DNA of 64,000 nt from Rhabdophis nuchalis. Lineage: Eukaryota; Chordata; Lepidosauria; Squamata; Natricidae. The stretch covers positions 63,268,850 to 63,332,849 of the forward strand of contig CM077645.1 of the NCBI GenBank assembly GCA_039707465.1, read 5' to 3'. Both the position numbers and the translations under genes were made by a program. Shown here one piece after another: positions 51,301 to 57,300 of the stretch. The notes below the pieces were generated by a model. It was not told where the DNA came from. It was given only the letters and a program-made list of their open reading frames with translations, and ran no database searches. Within the stretch, counting starts at the first letter, position 1. Each line of letters starts with the position of its first letter.

Positions 51301-54300
51301 ATTCCATGCGCCTTTGGCATTTAGTCATGCTGGCCACATGACCACGGAGACGTCTTTGGACAGCACTGGCTCTTAGGCTTTGAAACAGAGATGAGCACCA
51401 CCCCCTAGAGTGGAACGATTAGCACATATGTGTAAGGGGAACCTTTACCTTTACATACCCTGGCACTGCATTTAATACAAGGGACTGTATTGAAGAATCA
51501 AATAATAAAGAACATAAAGTGATATATCTTGTGGGTGACATGGTTTTTTTCCCTCCTTGCTGCTCTTGCTGTAGCACACCGTTTATTATTAACAACGTCA
51601 ATAACTCAAGTGAGCTAAACCTCTTAGGCTTTTCTGATGAGGTCATTTGTCAAAAGGGCACACTAACTGGTCACAACCTCTTACTCTTGAGTCAATACAT
51701 TATCACTACACAATTGTCTCTTAGCAATAAAACATCCTTTGTTCTCAGCCCATGAAATTCCCTTCTCAATATATAATTAGGAGCTCATTATAGAGCAAAG
51801 AGAATCCCAGTGGCTTGGTTTTTTTTTGGGGGGGGGGAAATACACAAATTGTAAAACTCTATTAAATTAACAAATGATAACTGTAGATAATGATATCCAA
51901 ATATCTTGAATTAGACTTTAGTGGAGGCACATGGTAATCTGGGATTTGTGGTTAAAAAAAAAGAGAGATTAAAATGCATCATTTTGTGCCATTCAGAGTC
52001 TGAATTGCGATTGCTGCTTGTGAAGTCCTGCGCACCAGCTGCACAATCAAAGCAAGGGAAAAAAATATTGTTTTGATTGGGAATCCTAATAACTGTAATT
52101 TTGACTCATTTTTGATCTTATTTTAACTGCAATAAACCTTTTGAATCCCTCGTCAGTGCTGTTCTGTCAGGCACATAGGGTGCCCCCTGTTGCTAAGATC
52201 CACAGAGCTATCTTTAGTATATGAATAAATTGTTCTATCAAACCCTTCCCCAACTTGGATGGTCCCAATGTTTAAGAATTGCTAATGCGCCCTGAGACTG
52301 TGCTTCAGACCAGGGGTCTCCAACCTTTGCAACTTTAAGTCTGAAGGACTTCAACTCCCAGAATTCTCCAGCCAGCAAAGCTGGCTGGAGAATTCTGGGA
52401 GTTGAAGTCCTTCAGACTTAAAGTTGCAAAGGTTGGAGACCCCTGCTTCAGACTACACACACATCAGTGCCCAAAATTCAGCTGGCAGAGAATTTCAGCT
52501 TTTATTTAATAATAGCAAAACTTGTATTTCTTTTCTTGCTTTAGGATGTAAAGATGAGTAATACTATGCGAAATGTTACTAAAAGAAAGGTCTACAACTT
52601 GTGACAGATTCAGGTTGGGATTTCCCTAGTCCTTTCTACCTTCTTAGAACTAGAAAAAAGGGAACAGATGCTGACCTAGATTTTGGCTTGTTCAGGCTTC
52701 TAATGCACAATGATTGTTAAGAATACAAATCCTGCCCCATCACAAGGAGTAATAGTACAAAACAAAAGGCCAATGCACTCCAACAGTTAAATCCTGCACT
52801 GACTTGGGATAACTCTTGAAATGCACAATCACAATCTTGCATAATATACATATGTTGGTTGAACCAGATGCTTTGTATAACCATAACAATTCCCACCAAG
52901 ACATAGTTAGGACTATTCATAGGATACAGCTCAGCAGAAAACCATATGCTTTACATGCAGACAGTCCCAGGTTCAATCCAAAGCAATTCCAAATAAGACT
53001 TAAAATAGTCACTTAAGTCAGGGGTCTCCAACGTTGGCAACTTTAAGTCTGGCGGACTTCAACTCCAGTGTTGGAGACTCTGACTTAGGTGAAACTAGTC
53101 AACTAGTGCTACTTATTAATCAAGTATGTCTACACAAAGCAATAGCCAACTTCTTATAAGCCTGTTTCCCATAGTCTTATGTTTGTTTTATTTTATAAGA
53201 GTTGTATTTTAAGAAATTCCAGTGGTGGGAAAAAGTCGCAATTCTTATTAACAAACCATTGCCCATTTACTTCTGCAGACATGTTTATTTTAATACTATC
53301 AAAGAAAAGGCTAAGTGTACATGAACGATAAGAGAAATTATTCAGACCTAGATCTTATGAGTACAATTTTAGCAGATTATATTAAAAGAAGCAAAGAACA
53401 ACTCTGGTGGGATATGGACCTGGTTTATAGAATTAACTCAGCATATGCTAGAATACATAATGTACCAAGAGAGGTTCATGTTAAATTTTTAAGGCGGTCC
53501 ACAAGGGATGAGATATTGAGGGCCCAATGGGGAGGACCCTTGAAGTATCAAGATAAAGAAATAACCATTCTGAAACAAATTCCCCCCCCAAAAAAGAGAA
53601 ACAAGAAGAAAATATTCCTTCTTGTCCAAGAAATTATATAAAAAAGGAATTTGGTTCAAATGGTTATTGCTAGAGGGAATGCTGTTCTTCTGGGAGGGAG
53701 GTAGAATTAGACTTAAAACATTAGGAGAGGCGGAGGCCTTTCTTCAAAAGCATTCTTCACTCCTAGGGGACGAAGATGAGGGAACGGGGGGAGGGGGGCG
53801 ATGGCCCTGCCCGACGATGGGAAAGGAGACGAAGAATCAATAGCAAAAAGACTTAGATCTCAAAAATGATTTTATTTGAAATTTTATTGTGATTGTTGAT
53901 TCAATTAGATGGCAAAGAAAAATATGATTGAATGTATGAACTATACAATGTAAAGTATGTGTATGCTTATTCTTTGTTTTTTTCTAAAAAATTGTACTTG
54001 TATGAAATTTCAGGAGGACCACCATCACCGACATGGAAGCTACTAAATCGTCATATTTACCCTATATCCCTTTTCCTATGTATATTTCAAAAACCAATAA
54101 AATTGTTTTTCCAAAAAAAAAAAAAAGAGAGAGAGAGAGAGAAATTATTCAGACCTGATGAAACAGTGCTCCCTATTTATTCATCCAGCCTGTCATATTT
54201 TTCTCCTGGCCCATCCTAGTATGGAATCTCTGCAACTCTGCCCTATGCTGATTCTCCCATACTACATCTCTACTCTGCATCAAGGAACCTTGGCAACGCC

Positions 54301-57300
54301 TGCAGTCTTTTTATTATGCATTTCGAGAACTATAAATAAAGTATTCCCTGTCACTCTTCTCTGTTAAGCACTTTGATGTTAACAGGGAAAGGTTAAGAAG
54401 CAGGAGTCAAGACTGGGCTTAACTGCACCGTTCTTAGGATGGTTTGATGAAGTCAAGGACAATATCAGTAGCACAGAAGTATATGCTTGGAGTCACTTAA
54501 TTGTGTTTTTAAGTTACTTTCTTTCAGTGAGAGACAAAGCCTTACACAGCCTTAGTAAGATTGCACTTGGAATACTGCATCCAATTCTGGTTATCACAAT
54601 ATAAAAATATATTGAAACTCTGGAAATAATGCAGAGAAGAGAGGCAAGAATGATAAGGGGGCTGGAGGCTAAAACATACTGGTTACAGGAATTGGGTATG
54701 TCTAATCTAATGAAAAGAAGAGACTAGGGAAGATATGATAGCAATGTTTCAATATTTGAGGGACTCCCACAAACTATTTTCCAAAGCACCAAAAGGCAAG
54801 ATAAGAAACAATAGATGGAAACTAACCAAGAAGAGAAGCAACCCTAGAACTTAGGAGAAATTTCTTAATGGTGAGAACAATCAACCAATGGGACAGCTGG
54901 CCTTCAGAAGTTGTGGGTGCTCCATTACTAGAGGCTTTCAAAAAGAGACTGGACAATCATTTATCTGAAATGGTATAGAGCATGGGTTCCCAAACTTGGC
55001 AACTTGAAGACTTGTGGACTTCAACTCCCAGAATTCTCCAGCCAGCAGAGTTCTGCTTGAACAGGGGGTTGAACTAGAATACATGCAACGTCCCTTCCAA
55101 CTCTATTATTAAGTTAAAAATGTGTATAAGTACTACACTAAAAGTTAATGTGTTAGAAGAGATTATACACTTTTTATGACAGAATACAATGAATCAATAA
55201 CATAATAATTCAATCACTTGCCCCAGTTCTTGTACACATACTCTATTCAATCCTAACCCTGTACTGATAGAAGTTATTTTCAAAAATGAATAAAGCATCC
55301 CTGACTTAACCTGGACAGGTTTATCATCCCAGACCTGTTTTTGTGTGTGTTTCAACTCCTTGACCCCAGTGTTTGTCATCTCTGATACTGAATCACAAAC
55401 AACTAGAAACCTCTGTGAAGGAGATCAGAAGGACCAGTTTCTCTACATTAAAAGCAAGAGAGTTTTATGCCATACAGAAGCTAATTCATTTCCACGTTAG
55501 CCCAACAACTGAACAAAAAGCATAACAAAGCTTGAGCTTGAACTAAGAGCATTTTAATTTTCTTTCCTTTGCTGCTTCCCTTCCCACTTCACCTGCAGTT
55601 TAAAAGCTGGAGGGAAGAATAATATTTTTCTATGATTATCTGTATTCCAGGCAATAACAGAAATTGCAATCTGTTGTGGCACTTGCATTCATAACTGTTG
55701 TTACGGCAGAATGGCTGGCAACTCCTTGGAGCAGTATTTGTTTTCCTTTTGGAGAGGAGCTATAAGAAATGTTTTACATCTTATAGAACAGGGTTTCAGA
55801 GGAGATTGGCTTACTGACCCCTTCCAGCTCTGTGATTTTGCTTGGGCTAACAATTTTGCGATCACAACCTACCAGAAGCTTCACACTCAATTACACATCT
55901 CCCAATCCACTCCATTGATTTCTCTATGGCTGTGTTAACAATAGTCACAAGAAAGTAATTTTGTCCTTTTTACATTTTATTGAAAATGAATAGTAGAAAA
56001 GGATCAGTGCACAGCAGTAAGAAAACTGTGGAAGGGCGAGGGTTAAGGAAAAAGAATAAGACAGAGCTAACATTGTTTTTTATTTTAATGTAAACATCCT
56101 CAAATATAATGTAGCTAGAAATGACATTTCCTGTAATGAATATCTTCCAAAGTGCATGGATTACGTAAATATTGACTTTGCAATTCTATCTACATTACCA
56201 GTTATCACACAGTTTAATAAACATAAGCAATGTTTAACTGCCATACTTTTTTTACTCCTTTTATTTTTTTATTTACTTATTTTAAAAAGATCTCTAGATA
56301 CAATTCTGAAAAATAACTTTTGAACTAATCTTCAGATTTGATTCAGTATTCACAATTCACAACTTCTGTATGATTCGTTTTTCATTGCAGGTTCATGGAA
56401 AATTGCAAATCACAGGGAAAAAGCCATTCTAAGCTTCTTTTTTTAGAAAAAGGAAATACATTGCATTATAGTATTGGCCATTCCATTTCTAACTATAGAA
56501 GTCTGAAATCTGGTTTGCAGGAAAATTCTCGTTTCTAACAACCTTTGAACCTTTCTATATAACTAAAAATACTTTTATTTTCCTATTATTTCATTATTTT
56601 ATGAAATGCTGGTGCTGTTGAGATAATTGCTTATTTCCTTATGTCTGATGCCCCTGGTTGAAAATGCATCATCAGACATGTCTGGAGATAAGCAGGAAGA
56701 AGTTTCATGCTGGAGCAGCCCTGTCACCATAAAACAAGTCCTGCCTCACCAAAATCTTGTATATCAAGGACTTCTCACACTGGATCAAGTGACCCAGTCC
56801 CTGATCTAGAAATCAGACCACCCAGTCCTTGGGAAGGACACAGGCTCAGGGTACAGTATCAGAGGACTGATACTGTATAGGTAGGTCTTGATTTAAGGCT
56901 CACTTAGCATCCATTCAAATTTATGACAGACCCCCCCAAAAGGACTTATGTAAATTTTTCCTGAAAGTTTTTGACAATGTCCAACCTTGCCATGGTTGAG
57001 GGCACTGTATTGCAGTGATTCTATTCCAACTTGTAAAGAAGATATCTGGGGCTGTGGTGTGGGTTACAACATACATTTTTGTTTCCAATAGTGATTAACA
57101 TGTAATGTAATAATCTTGGGTCGTTCGGTAGTTTGAGGTGGGGGATAGGTGTAATCGATATACTAACGACACTCAATTCTACTTTATAGAAGATCAGAAT
57201 AGGCTGTGCATCTTTTGATGCAAAGACAGGATGCGTAAGGGCCAATACAATCAGATTGAATCCTCACTTATCGGAGATTCTGTGATAGGTTTCTTCCTAA

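Noticed and set aside
55711..55938. 75-codon plus-strand frame in intron 3
   Set aside because: No recognisable motif, antisense to the host gene and typical of chance frames in this AT-rich DNA.
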